From the NCBI GenBank assembly GCA_937928005.1, contig CALFVD010000028.1, forward strand, positions 1 through 64,000: 64,000 nt of DNA, written 5' to 3'. The DNA is from an uncultured Neomegalonema sp. (GTDB lineage Bacteria; Pseudomonadota; Alphaproteobacteria; Rhodobacterales; Rhodobacteraceae). The notes below the pieces were generated by a model. That model had not been told where the DNA came from. It did no database searches and was given only the letters and a program-made list of their open reading frames with translations. This document shows positions 1 through 7,213 of this stretch, piece after piece (the first letter of the stretch is position 1; each line of letters begins with the position of its first letter). Both the position numbers and the translations under genes were made by a program.

Positions 1-195
1 TCCCTGCGGGGGGCAGCACCGAAACGCTCCCGCTGGCGCAGCGCGACATTCGAGACCATTCGCCGGTCGTTTCTGAAGATCGCCGTGCGCGTCGAGCAAC
101 TCAAAACTCGCATCAAGATATCCCTGCCGTCGGCCTACCCATAGGCCGCAATGCTGCGGGTCATGCTCGGTCGTATCCGCGCCCAAAGTCCATGA
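1..195 (+). pseudogene. IS1380-family transposase, C-terminal remnant
   Basis: Frame 1 from the window edge reads a basic segment (FETIRRSFLKIAVRVEQLKT) ending in PSAYP, which resembles the C-terminal end of IS1380-family DDE transposases. An in-frame TAG at 142-144 interrupts it, and the same frame continues past the stop (AAMLRVMLGRIRAQSP) to a TGA at 193-195, as expected for a nonsense-mutated copy. The N-terminal part lies outside the window, so overall length is unknown. Family assignment rests on remembered resemblance and not on an alignment. Confidence 0.55.
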
Positions 196-336
196 CCAAC
201 GCGGCCGTTGCCGCCGGATAAATCCCATCAGATCAACCCCAAACACCCGCCAAATCATGACAACAACATCAACCGGCAAAGCCGGGCAATCCTTCGTGCC
301 GAAACAATAGACGATCAGGACGGTGAATAAGTCGGG

Positions 337-371
337 CTAGTGGGTTCGTTTCGTTAGAAGCAACCCACTAG
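337..371 (+). repeat. Family C palindrome, half copy (C3)
   Basis: A 35-bp palindrome that begins CTAGTGGGTT and ends AACCCACTAG. It matches, with a few differences in the loop, the terminal sub-palindrome of the longer elements at 1264-1398 and 50594-50727. It sits between the IS1380 remnant and the ISAs1 remnant. C3 and C1 therefore bracket the segment that carries the ISAs1 fragment and the PAS gene. Confidence 0.8.
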
Positions 372-445
372 GGCGGAATCATAAATTGTTAATGCGCTGA
401 AGGATGAAATGGATTCTGATCATCGGTTCCAGAGGAGGATTGACG

Positions 446-631
446 ATGAGTGAGATGTTTCTTGAACATATTGAGGGGATTGAAGACCCGCGAATACCGG
501 GGATGATTTTGTGCCCGCTCGACGAGATGCCGCTGAGCATTCAGGTCGGTTTGCTGCGTCGGCTGAAAGGGTGCGACAACTTGTCCATCACTGCCCAAAC
601 AGCCAGCCTTACTGGGGCTGCAAGATGGTGA
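446..631 (+). pseudogene. ISAs1-family transposase, N-terminal fragment
   Basis: The frame from ATG 446 reads MSEMFLEHIEGIEDPRIPG followed by a PLDE segment. This fits the conserved N-terminal domain of ISAs1-family transposases (pattern F-L-x-x-x-x-x-I-x-D-P-R-x-x-G...PL-x-E). Only about 61 residues remain before a TGA at 629-631, against several hundred in a full transposase, so no catalytic DDE region is left. The last 23 codons plus 53 bp of downstream sequence recur in inverted orientation at 16022-16144, so the truncation predates that duplication. Confidence 0.65.
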
Positions 632-684
632 ACATGGAATTATATCGATTAGTATTCAAAGGAATAAGGTGACAGTGGCCGCAA
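562..684 (+). repeat. Family D inverted repeat, copy D1 (ISAs1 remnant)
   Basis: These 123 bp are the reverse complement of 16022-16144 with a single mismatch seen by eye. The repeat covers the last codons of the truncated ISAs1 transposase and the following non-coding tail up to GTGGCCGCAA, and sequence similarity stops on both sides. Long inverted repeats of this identity can recombine and invert the 15.3 kb between them. Confidence 0.9.
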
Positions 685-756
685 AAAGCATACCATATGT
701 ACATGTTTACCATGCCACTAATTATATTAGCGGTATTATTAAACGAGAACAGATTG

Positions 757-1236
757 ATGGATCAGAAGAGCTCTCATACCCGTCAAAATCTTGATGCCAT
801 AAAACAATTAGGTGGCACATTTGACAGCATCAGCCAAGTATTAAACGCATTAACATTACCCACAATTTTGACAGACCGCAAATACGGCCAAGGCTTTCCA
901 ACTGTGCTGCTCGTAAACTCTGCATTTGAAGACATGTGTGGTTATAAAGCCGATGAGATATGCGGACTTACCCCAAAGGTCCTGCAAGGCCCAGAAACAG
1001 ACATTGAATCGGCGCGGAAATTTCGGTGGGAAGTTGAATCTACTGGAAGTGGTGTTGTTGATTTAGTCAATTACCGTAAAGACGGCTCACCATATGAAGT
1101 TATGTTATTTGGGGGACGCATTGATCCGCCACCTGATGCAAATGGCGACGAGAGAGGGTTTCTTGTGACTTTCGCATTCCATTTTGGCAATGCCGAATTA
1201 TGCCTACCCATGTCTTTTCTGGAAGATCCGATCTAA
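757..1236 (+). CDS. PAS-domain protein, LOV-like without photoactive cysteine
   Basis: A stand-alone sensory domain of about 159 residues with no output domain. The region VLLVNSAFEDMCGY...GLTPKVLQGPETD...YRKDGSPYEVML follows the PAS/LOV core order. In true LOV photoreceptors the segment before LQG is NCRF with a flavin-adduct cysteine; here it is TPKV, so blue-light adduct chemistry is not expected. The frame is open from 697 and would add a hydrophobic N-terminus, but ATG 757 has GAGA eight bases upstream and was preferred. It is A+T-rich compared with core genes and lies directly after repeat D1, between C3 and C1, which suggests acquired DNA. Ligand and partner are unknown. Confidence 0.6.
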   Translation: MDQKSSHTRQNLDAIKQLGGTFDSISQVLNALTLPTILTDRKYGQGFPTVLLVNSAFEDMCGYKADEICGLTPKVLQGPETDIESARKFRWEVESTGSGVVDLVNYRKDGSPYEVMLFGGRIDPPPDANGDERGFLVTFAFHFGNAELCLPMSFLEDPI

Positions 1237-1263
1237 CAGTCCCCAGAAACCCTATATTCGCCA

Positions 1264-1398
1264 CTAGTGGGTTGTTTCCAACGAAACGAACCCACTAGGT
1301 TTTGGTTTGGTGGATCATCTTATCTCGACATTTGAATAGCTTACATCAAACGTCTGTTTTTCAGAACCGGGACTCACATGTCTCGGTCGATCCACTAG
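1264..1398 (-). repeat. Family C composite palindrome, copy C1
   Basis: This is a 135-bp element bounded by CTAGTGG and CCACTAG. Its reverse complement matches 50594-50727 over essentially its whole length, with roughly ten differences by eye. It holds two nested units. The outer unit pairs TGGATC with GATCCA and also ACATGTGA with TCAAATGT; the terminal unit is a CTAGTGGGTT hairpin. The CTAG boundaries could reflect a target duplication, but no transposase is associated. It lies just past the PAS gene and its end overlaps the last bases of the next ORF. Confidence 0.85.
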
Positions 1399-1931
1399 TT
1401 CAACTGGTCTGGTATGCCGGTTAGTTCAGGGCTATCGCAGCGGGGATCATCAAGATCCGCAAACGGTGACGGTTCCCCAGCAATACGTACCGGCTCACTC
1501 ATGACCCCATGCCCGCTGTTGCAGATAATTGGATCCGCAAAGTCGAAACCACCACCATCGAAGCTAGGGCGATCATTGCTGGCTTCGGGCTTGCCGCTTG
1601 GCGCATCGGCACGATCCGAACGGTTCGCGCGGCCACCATCAAAGCGAGGGCGGTCATTGCTGGCTTCTAGCTTACCACTTGGCGTATCGGCACGATCCGA
1701 ACGGTTTGAAGCGCCGCCATCAAAGCGAGGCCGCTCATTGCTGACTTCTGGCTTATTCGCCGAACTTCCGACCATAAGTGAAAAAGAGCCTGAGGGTCGA
1801 ATGTCTGATGAGACTTTTGGCTGATGACTGATATGCATTACTCGCTCCGATATAGGAAAAGATGACGAGAATGTGTACCGTTTCAAAACACCCTGGTCAA
1901 CAGATATAAACTTTCCGTGAGGCACAATCAA
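1395..1931 (-). CDS. Hypothetical protein with 27-residue tandem repeats
   Basis: This 178-codon ORF runs from ATG 1931 into the end of repeat C1. Its middle is built of near-identical 27-residue units with the core EASNDRPRFDGG followed by NRSDRADxPSGK, two complete and one partial. The composition is polar and charged, with no membrane segment or signal peptide, so the product would probably be disordered. The opposite strand is also open over 1414-1824 because 81 bp is a multiple of three, so the coding strand is not certain. The minus strand was chosen because it extends beyond the repeat at both ends. No function can be assigned. Confidence 0.4.
   Translation of the reverse strand: MIVPHGKFISVDQGVLKRYTFSSSFPISERVMHISHQPKVSSDIRPSGSFSLMVGSSANKPEVSNERPRFDGGASNRSDRADTPSGKLEASNDRPRFDGGRANRSDRADAPSGKPEASNDRPSFDGGGFDFADPIICNSGHGVMSEPVRIAGEPSPFADLDDPRCDSPELTGIPDQLN
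1554..1760. repeat. 81-bp tandem repeat, about 2.5 units
   Basis: Units start at 1554, 1635 and 1716, exactly 81 bp apart, each opening with (A/G)CCATC(A/G)AAGC and followed by a GATC/GGTC ATTGCTGGCTTC segment. The first two are complete and the third degrades after about 45 bp. Because the period is a multiple of three, unit number can change without breaking the reading frame. Confidence 0.85.
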
Positions 1932-2094
1932 ATTGGGCTAAAGCCCTCCAAAAAATTGTAATATATTTATAATTCCTGATCCAATTTTCTTATGTCCTGC
2001 AATAGCAAGCTCAAGAAATCAATCTGTCAGAATCTACTTATGACCCATAATGGGACAAAAGAAGATAAAGAATAGACGCCCCCATCTCTACCAT

Positions 2095-2182
2095 GACTTG
2101 CGATAAACCTGAGCCATGTTTCGCGACAAGAGCTGCACGAAACATGGCGTTTGGTGATTCAGGATAATCGCAATTCGCTTTA
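2095..2182 (-). repeat. Family A hairpin repeat, copy A1
   Basis: The element reads from CTTGCGATAAACC to ATCGCAATTCGCTTTA. The central stem pairs GCCATGTTTCG with CGAAACATGG around an 11-base loop. In the orientation used here the end bearing TAAAGCGAATTGCGAT is on the right. That end provides the TAA stop codon (2180-2182) of the TadG-like gene. Related copies are at 10472, 33379, 43350 and 48784. Confidence 0.85.
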
Positions 2183-3469
2183 GTGGATGATGCTTGGCCG
2201 CTTTGTTGAGACCTTCATTATGGAGTCACCAAAGCTCTGGAACGCATCAGGAATATCACTCGCCTTCTCAACATCCCAAAAGTTATCAAGATCTTCAGCA
2301 CAGCCAGACATCAATGAAGCACCTTCATCCCGCGACTTAGCACCACGATCACTGTAGAAGGACGTGTAAATATCCGCATCAGGATGATTTCGGAAAAGCG
2401 CACATATATCTAATGTCGCTTGTACAGCCGCTTTTTTCCCGCCCTTACGGACTTTTGCCACATCATGCATGTCTGTCACGAGGCCATCCGAGAAGACAAA
2501 GACAGCTTTGCGACCTTCAGCAGGTTCAACGCCGTTGCGCATGGGCATATCATAATTATCGAAAAGCGCACGCCATGCCCAAATAAGCCCGGTTTCGGTG
2601 CCAGTACCAAAGCCCAATTCAAGATTATTGATATGGTCAACAATCGCAGCTTCATCATCCGAGAAGAACAATGCCTCAGATGTCGCCGGTGAACAAAATG
2701 GGAATTTTTCGCCTATCGACGCCGAATTCTTGATCTTATCGCCCATCCATTCCAGAGAGCGGTCTACCGCCATATCGCCAGCGGCAATGGACGCATAAGA
2801 TTCCGGTGCGAAACACCCGTTCCATACCGATGGATCATCGCACCGGGATTTAGAAGTACATGTGGAGGTTTTCAGGTAGCGTTCAAAGCCCTGATTAACC
2901 GGAAATCTGACACCTGTTGCGAAAGGAATAATCGACACCTTAGGATCGCCAGCCGCGTGTAGGCGCGTCACGAGATCGGCGGCGGCTTCACGCAGATCAT
3001 CAATCTCATGGCGCATTGATGCGGAGACATCCAAAACAAGGACGATTTCGGATACGCCAAGTTCTTCTTTGCTCGGGCTTTGCACAGACACAACTGTTGA
3101 TACTGAAACATCGGTCAAGTTTGACATCTGCCCGAAAATTGCGCTTACGCCGGTTATCATCGACGAGTTAACTGTAAACTTGGCCGATCCCTCTACACGG
3201 TCATCGACAACTTCCAACGAGACTTCCGGCTCACCGTCGAATCTATCAGCGTCCTGCCCAAAGTTGGTGGCGAACAAATTAGTATCACATGGTCCCCCAG
3301 ATCGAGCACAAGACAGCGCAGCAGAATCGAGCGCCCTTTGTGCAGAAGCGCGAAGTTGTGATGCCGCCGTATAATCAATTGCAGCAACCGCCCCAATAGC
3401 CATCACACCAATCATAAGCCCGGCCATCATTGCGACACTGCCGCGTTCATCGTTTGAGAAATTTGTCAT
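2180..3469 (-). CDS. TadG-like pilus-assembly protein with von Willebrand factor A domain
   Basis: A 429-residue protein. The N-terminus (residues 8-50) has DERGSVAMMAG, a single membrane segment, then a TadE/TadG-like helix rich in alanine (ASAQRALDSAALSCA). From about residue 140 a von Willebrand A domain follows with a MIDAS motif DVSASM. Such proteins belong to Flp/Tad pilus systems or related surface assemblies and face the periplasm. No other tad gene lies in the window, so this is a solitary copy. The start ATG 3469 has a GGGGGA ribosome site just upstream. The stop codon falls inside repeat A1. The 230 bp upstream is A+T-rich and holds the likely promoter. Confidence 0.8.
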   Translation of the reverse strand: MTNFSNDERGSVAMMAGLMIGVMAIGAVAAIDYTAASQLRASAQRALDSAALSCARSGGPCDTNLFATNFGQDADRFDGEPEVSLEVVDDRVEGSAKFTVNSSMITGVSAIFGQMSNLTDVSVSTVVSVQSPSKEELGVSEIVLVLDVSASMRHEIDDLREAAADLVTRLHAAGDPKVSIIPFATGVRFPVNQGFERYLKTSTCTSKSRCDDPSVWNGCFAPESYASIAAGDMAVDRSLEWMGDKIKNSASIGEKFPFCSPATSEALFFSDDEAAIVDHINNLELGFGTGTETGLIWAWRALFDNYDMPMRNGVEPAEGRKAVFVFSDGLVTDMHDVAKVRKGGKKAAVQATLDICALFRNHPDADIYTSFYSDRGAKSRDEGASLMSGCAEDLDNFWDVEKASDIPDAFQSFGDSIMKVSTKRPSIIH

Positions 3470-3701
3470 GATGTTCCCCCGAAAAATAAGTTATGGGGAA
3501 AATAAACGGAAAAACTTAATTATTAGAAAAGCAGATACTTTTGTGTTTATTCATAGGAAATTAATTTCCAAATACGAAGTACACCCTAATAGTTATAAAT
3601 CATTATATTTACAGTGGTTTGCGGGTTCAGTGAATTTTATTTTTCGCCAAATCCTGCGCAAAATCTGATTCTATATGAGCCAATGCTTGCGGAACACGGC
3701 C

Positions 3702-4433
3702 TCAACCATCGAGAGTACTATCTTGATCATGGACAATTCTGAAGCCGACAAATGGCAGCGGATTGCCTGCGCCGCATCCAGACTTGCTTGGGTCGCTTAC
3801 CAGTTCTGGTAATATGGAAAGGTGGGTTCCCATAGCGATGCGAACGCTACTGCACTCCGCCTGATCGCCATCCGCTGTTTCCCGACAGGACGCGGTCCAT
3901 TCCCAAACCGAATCTTGCAAACCGACGACACCGAAACTGTTTTCGATTTCATCCGCTTCTGCAAGCTTGGACTCAGGTAGGGGCCGAGGATTCATGTTGT
4001 AATCTGCGGCCCAGGCAAGCTCAGGGGCGTCGAATAGTTTTTCCAATGGGATCGGTGCGTGCTCGGCGGCCAGTAACACCCATTCAGCATGGGTTGGTAG
4101 CCGATATGCGACACCATCCTTTGCCGACCGCCAAGCAATATACGATTGGGCGTCCAGCCAATTCACATGGGTCAGGGTGGCATCGGGCACCACTTGGCCC
4201 GGTCTTGGTTGGCAGGTGCCATCCGCCACACATTCCAACCATTCGCCCACGGTCACGGCACGCCGCGCCACGAGTAAATTTGACTCAGACCCGATATCAA
4301 TCTGAATGAAGTCAGTCTCTTGCCCCCTCGGCTCCATCATAGAAGCGGAGCCGAATGATATCAGGCCGATGCCAACAACACATACCAGCGAAGCGGCAGC
4401 AACCTTTATGGATCGGTTAGCGGATTGGCCCAT
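3702..4433 (-). CDS. nirV: NirV-like formylglycine-generating-enzyme family protein
   Basis: The protein has an N-terminal membrane anchor or signal segment ([20 protein letters not shown]) and an SUMF1/FGE-sulfatase fold: [53 protein letters not shown] and FVGFRIV in the usual order. Members encoded immediately after nirK are called NirV and are thought to help nitrite reductase maturation, although their chemistry is not settled. ATG 4433 was chosen because it overlaps the end of nirK by 17 bp; an upstream in-frame start would run 98 bp into nirK. The pair is probably translationally coupled. Confidence 0.8.
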   Translation of the reverse strand: MGQSANRSIKVAAASLVCVVGIGLISFGSASMMEPRGQETDFIQIDIGSESNLLVARRAVTVGEWLECVADGTCQPRPGQVVPDATLTHVNWLDAQSYIAWRSAKDGVAYRLPTHAEWVLLAAEHAPIPLEKLFDAPELAWAADYNMNPRPLPESKLAEADEIENSFGVVGLQDSVWEWTASCRETADGDQAECSSVRIAMGTHLSILPELVSDPSKSGCGAGNPLPFVGFRIVHDQDSTLDG

Positions 4434-5934
4434 GATACACCTGTTCCATGAGCTTCTTGTCCCATTCACCATCGACCACGACATGGGCCGCCGCGCCGAA
4501 CTCCACAGCCTCAATCAGGTTATGGTTCAGATAGACGTAAACTCCGGGCTGGCGGAACGTGTACAAGGCTGCACCAGCGGAGCCGCCCCGAACGAACCAT
4601 GTCTCCAGATCCCGCATTGGTGCGTTTCCGAACGCCCCTTCCTCCCAGACATAATCACCGTGACCGCCGATAAGGTGGGGGCGGGTATCGCGGTTTGCTT
4701 GACTGTGAACGAAAAGAACAGTCTCACCGACATCTGCTTTCAATGCATCCGGCCCGGTCATCGAGCCGACCCGCCCGTTGAACACGACATGGCTGGGGGT
4801 AAGCGTGTGCATCTGCTCTACCCAATCGCCAAAATCCTCACCGGCGGTTTCATAGGATTTGAACGTCCCGTCATCATTTTTGGGAACGTAGAAATCCTGC
4901 TCCACGACATAGAAAAGCTTATCGTAGCTTATCGGCTCGCCCTTTTCATCCTTCAGGCCATCACGCGGCAACACCATAATGACGCCGTTCATTCCATGCG
5001 TGACATGGTACGGTGTCATCGTGCCCTCAGGGGCGCAGTGATAGATGAACACCCCCGGTTTTGTGGCCTTAAATCGGAGTTGTGCCTGTTCTCCGGGTAG
5101 TACGGTCGTCAGACCAGCGCCACCGAGAGCGCCGGTTGCGGCGTGGAGGTCGATATTATGCTCCATGACATTACTGGCGGGGTTTGTAAGGGTAAGATCG
5201 ACATAGTCGCCCTCATGCACAACGATCATTGGGCCGGGCACTGATCCATTAAATGTCAGGGCGATAATCTCGGTCCCGTCACCGTCGATGACCATTTTCT
5301 TCTCTTCGACTTCAAAGGCGACCTCGACAATCTTTGGTGGACCCGAAGCGACCTGTTCGTGTTTTGGGGCATTAGGGGGCATTACCAGTTCTTGACGGAC
5401 CCGAACGTATTTCGAGGTGTCATAATCACTGCCCCTTGCGGCCATTTTGGTTTCAAATGGCGCATCGCCATGCGTCATGCGGTCGGGCGTTTCATCCTTC
5501 ATCATGTCGGCAGTAGCAAAGGTCGCCAGATATGCAGCGACATTGCGTCTCTGCTCTTCGTTTCTGACCTTGAATGTCATCTTCGCTTTTGCAGAGCTAT
5601 CGCCCGTGAATGACTGAATATAAGCCTTGGGGTCTTTCAGCCATTCGGCGATTTTTTCCTCGTCCCATACGGCCCCGTCTGCATTCGCCCGCATCAAGCC
5701 AGACCCATATGCAAACCCTTCGAGCGAGCCCATCGCCCGCCCAACAACGCCCGTCAGATTCGGCCCCACACTGTTCTTGGCACCTGGGCCTATCTGATGG
5801 CAGGCGCGGCAGCGTTTGAACACTTTCTCACCCTTTACCGCATCACCTTGCGCATAGGCGATTGACCCCCCGGACAGGAAGCCACTTGAAAATATTGCCA
5901 CGGCCAGAGCACTGCGAACTATAGATTTGATCAT
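4417..5934 (-). CDS. nirK: Copper nitrite reductase with N-terminal cytochrome c domain
   Basis: The enzyme reduces nitrite to nitric oxide in the periplasm. A signal peptide (residues 1-28) precedes a class I cytochrome c domain with haem site CRACH at 42-46 and a likely axial Met near 119. The two-cupredoxin NirK body spans about 200-500. Type 1 copper ligands are His259, Cys300, His310 and Met315. Type 2 ligands are His264, His299 and His420, with catalytic Asp262 and His382. The usual NirK is about 360-380 residues; here 505, the extra length being the cytochrome, which could act as the built-in electron donor. Most described haem-fused NirK proteins carry the cytochrome at the C-terminus, so the N-terminal placement is unusual. 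nirV follows with an overlap. Confidence 0.95.
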   Translation of the reverse strand: MIKSIVRSALAVAIFSSGFLSGGSIAYAQGDAVKGEKVFKRCRACHQIGPGAKNSVGPNLTGVVGRAMGSLEGFAYGSGLMRANADGAVWDEEKIAEWLKDPKAYIQSFTGDSSAKAKMTFKVRNEEQRRNVAAYLATFATADMMKDETPDRMTHGDAPFETKMAARGSDYDTSKYVRVRQELVMPPNAPKHEQVASGPPKIVEVAFEVEEKKMVIDGDGTEIIALTFNGSVPGPMIVVHEGDYVDLTLTNPASNVMEHNIDLHAATGALGGAGLTTVLPGEQAQLRFKATKPGVFIYHCAPEGTMTPYHVTHGMNGVIMVLPRDGLKDEKGEPISYDKLFYVVEQDFYVPKNDDGTFKSYETAGEDFGDWVEQMHTLTPSHVVFNGRVGSMTGPDALKADVGETVLFVHSQANRDTRPHLIGGHGDYVWEEGAFGNAPMRDLETWFVRGGSAGAALYTFRQPGVYVYLNHNLIEAVEFGAAAHVVVDGEWDKKLMEQVYHGPIR

Positions 5935-6413
5935 GGATTTAGCTTTCTGAATTGAACATATTCACGGTGGATATTGGCAAGAATTCCGTATAGCGGACCA
6001 GAAGCATTCTTATTGAGAGCAATCATTCGTCTACTGAATATTGCGGGATAAATCGAAGACATGCCTAAATTCTTTCAAAGATATTTATAATCGACATGAA
6101 GCTATCCTCACAATGCTTCCACCCGACCTGCGCGCTGAGAGTTCTATTTCAGATTTCAGTTGAAGTCCGAATTTTCAGAAATCTCATCACTTCACATCAA
6201 GCTAGGATTGAGAGTGATCGACGTATTTCAGAAAAAGGAAATGTCAATTTCCTGCTGTAATTTTGAGGAGGCGCTCAATGACACTATCAACTCATTGCCG
6301 TAGGCGGCATGCGTTGCACTTTATCCATCACATCGCTATGTATAGGGCCATTCCTGCACCATTACGGCAGAGCCAATGCGCGCCCTTCCCCCATATTTTA
6401 CGAATTGCTTTCA
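5935..6413. other. Intergenic region upstream of nirK and DUF1491
   Basis: This 479-bp region separates the divergent nirK and DUF1491 genes. It is A+T-rich near nirK and must hold its promoter. I see no convincing FNR or NnrR box: TTGAACATATTCAC at 5952-5965 resembles an FNR site but is only 18 bp before the nirK start. A GAGGAG followed by ATG at 6278 opens a frame that is out of phase with DUF1491 and looks spurious. Confidence 0.5.
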
Positions 6414-6737
6414 ATGAGCCTCGCAACCCATATGCGCGTCTCTGCATTGTTGCAAATGTGCCACGCGAAGGGCGAGGGTGCCTATGTCATCCAAAAGGGG
6501 GACAGGACGGCAGGGGCGTTGCTGATACGGCAGAATCATTGCAACGGGACCAGCACGCTCTATGCGCGCCGCTACACGATGGAGGGCGAGGCGGAATGGC
6601 AACCGGTCAGCGATGACGATTTTCAACCCGATGCAGATATCGACACCACCATCGAAAAACGGCTGCGCACCGACCCCGATCTATGGGTGATCGAGGTCGA
6701 AACACGCGATGTCATTGCCCTGCTCAGCGCAGTTTGA
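6414..6737 (+). CDS. DUF1491 family protein
   Basis: A 107-residue protein of a family confined mainly to alphaproteobacteria and of unknown function. Family features are HMRVSALLQM near the start, the GAYVIQKGD strand, GALLIRQN, and the C-terminal DPDLWVIEVETRD. The frame extends upstream to 6309, but the family begins close to MSLATHMRVSALL, so ATG 6414 is preferred. No signal peptide or membrane segment is present. The 3' end overlaps that of the convergent small secreted gene by 14 bp. Confidence 0.8.
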   Translation: MSLATHMRVSALLQMCHAKGEGAYVIQKGDRTAGALLIRQNHCNGTSTLYARRYTMEGEAEWQPVSDDDFQPDADIDTTIEKRLRTDPDLWVIEVETRDVIALLSAV

Positions 6738-7029
6738 GAATCTCGCGCTTGGATGCCGGAACGTGGAAATCACGCAGGAACGCCGGAATCGTGCGTGCTT
6801 TGACACCCTGTGGCAGGCAAAGCGGATCGGTGATGAAGGCACCTATCAACGTCTTGTTGCTGAATTCCAGCTTTGCGTTGCACCCGGTCGGGCGGTGAAT
6901 CGCCGTGACATGCTCGACCGAAAAACTCGGCGACACATCCGGCAATCGTGCCGAAGCGCCGCCCGTCGTGAGCATAGCCATTACCGCAAAAACACAATAT
7001 GGACGGATCGACCGTCTTAACTCTAGCAT
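6724..7029 (-). CDS. Small secreted hypothetical protein
   Basis: A 101-residue protein starting at ATG 7029 with a strong GGGAGGAT ribosome site five bases upstream on the minus strand. The N-terminus MLELRRSIRPYCVFAVMAM followed by ...GGASA looks like a cleavable signal peptide. The mature part has two cysteines that could form a disulfide and no recognisable domain. It is convergent with DUF1491 and overlaps its end. The ribosome site and signal peptide support a real gene; function is unknown. Confidence 0.6.
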   Translation of the reverse strand: MLELRRSIRPYCVFAVMAMLTTGGASARLPDVSPSFSVEHVTAIHRPTGCNAKLEFSNKTLIGAFITDPLCLPQGVKARTIPAFLRDFHVPASKREILKLR

Positions 7030-7213
7030 GTCATCCTCCCTTACTACTCATTAACTCTTCTACATTTGCGTGAACTCAGATCAGCACAGTCGCAACAATC
7101 CCCTGAGTCGTAAATCAGACAATCACATCAACCCAAACGCGATTAGTTGCCCAATCAACACAAGATCGCGCTTTGTTCTCGACACAATAAAGCGAATAGA
7201 CTAACAGGTCGTC

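Noticed and set aside
1414-1824. Plus-strand 136-residue ORF
   Set aside because: It is a by-product of the 81-bp repeat being open on both strands; the minus frame extends beyond it on both sides.
5952-5965. FNR-like TTGAACATATTCAC before nirK
   Set aside because: It is only 18 bp from the start codon, too close for activation, and one half-site is imperfect.
6278-6616. Plus-strand frame with a good ribosome site upstream of DUF1491
   Set aside because: It runs out of phase through the well-supported DUF1491 gene and has no protein-like features.
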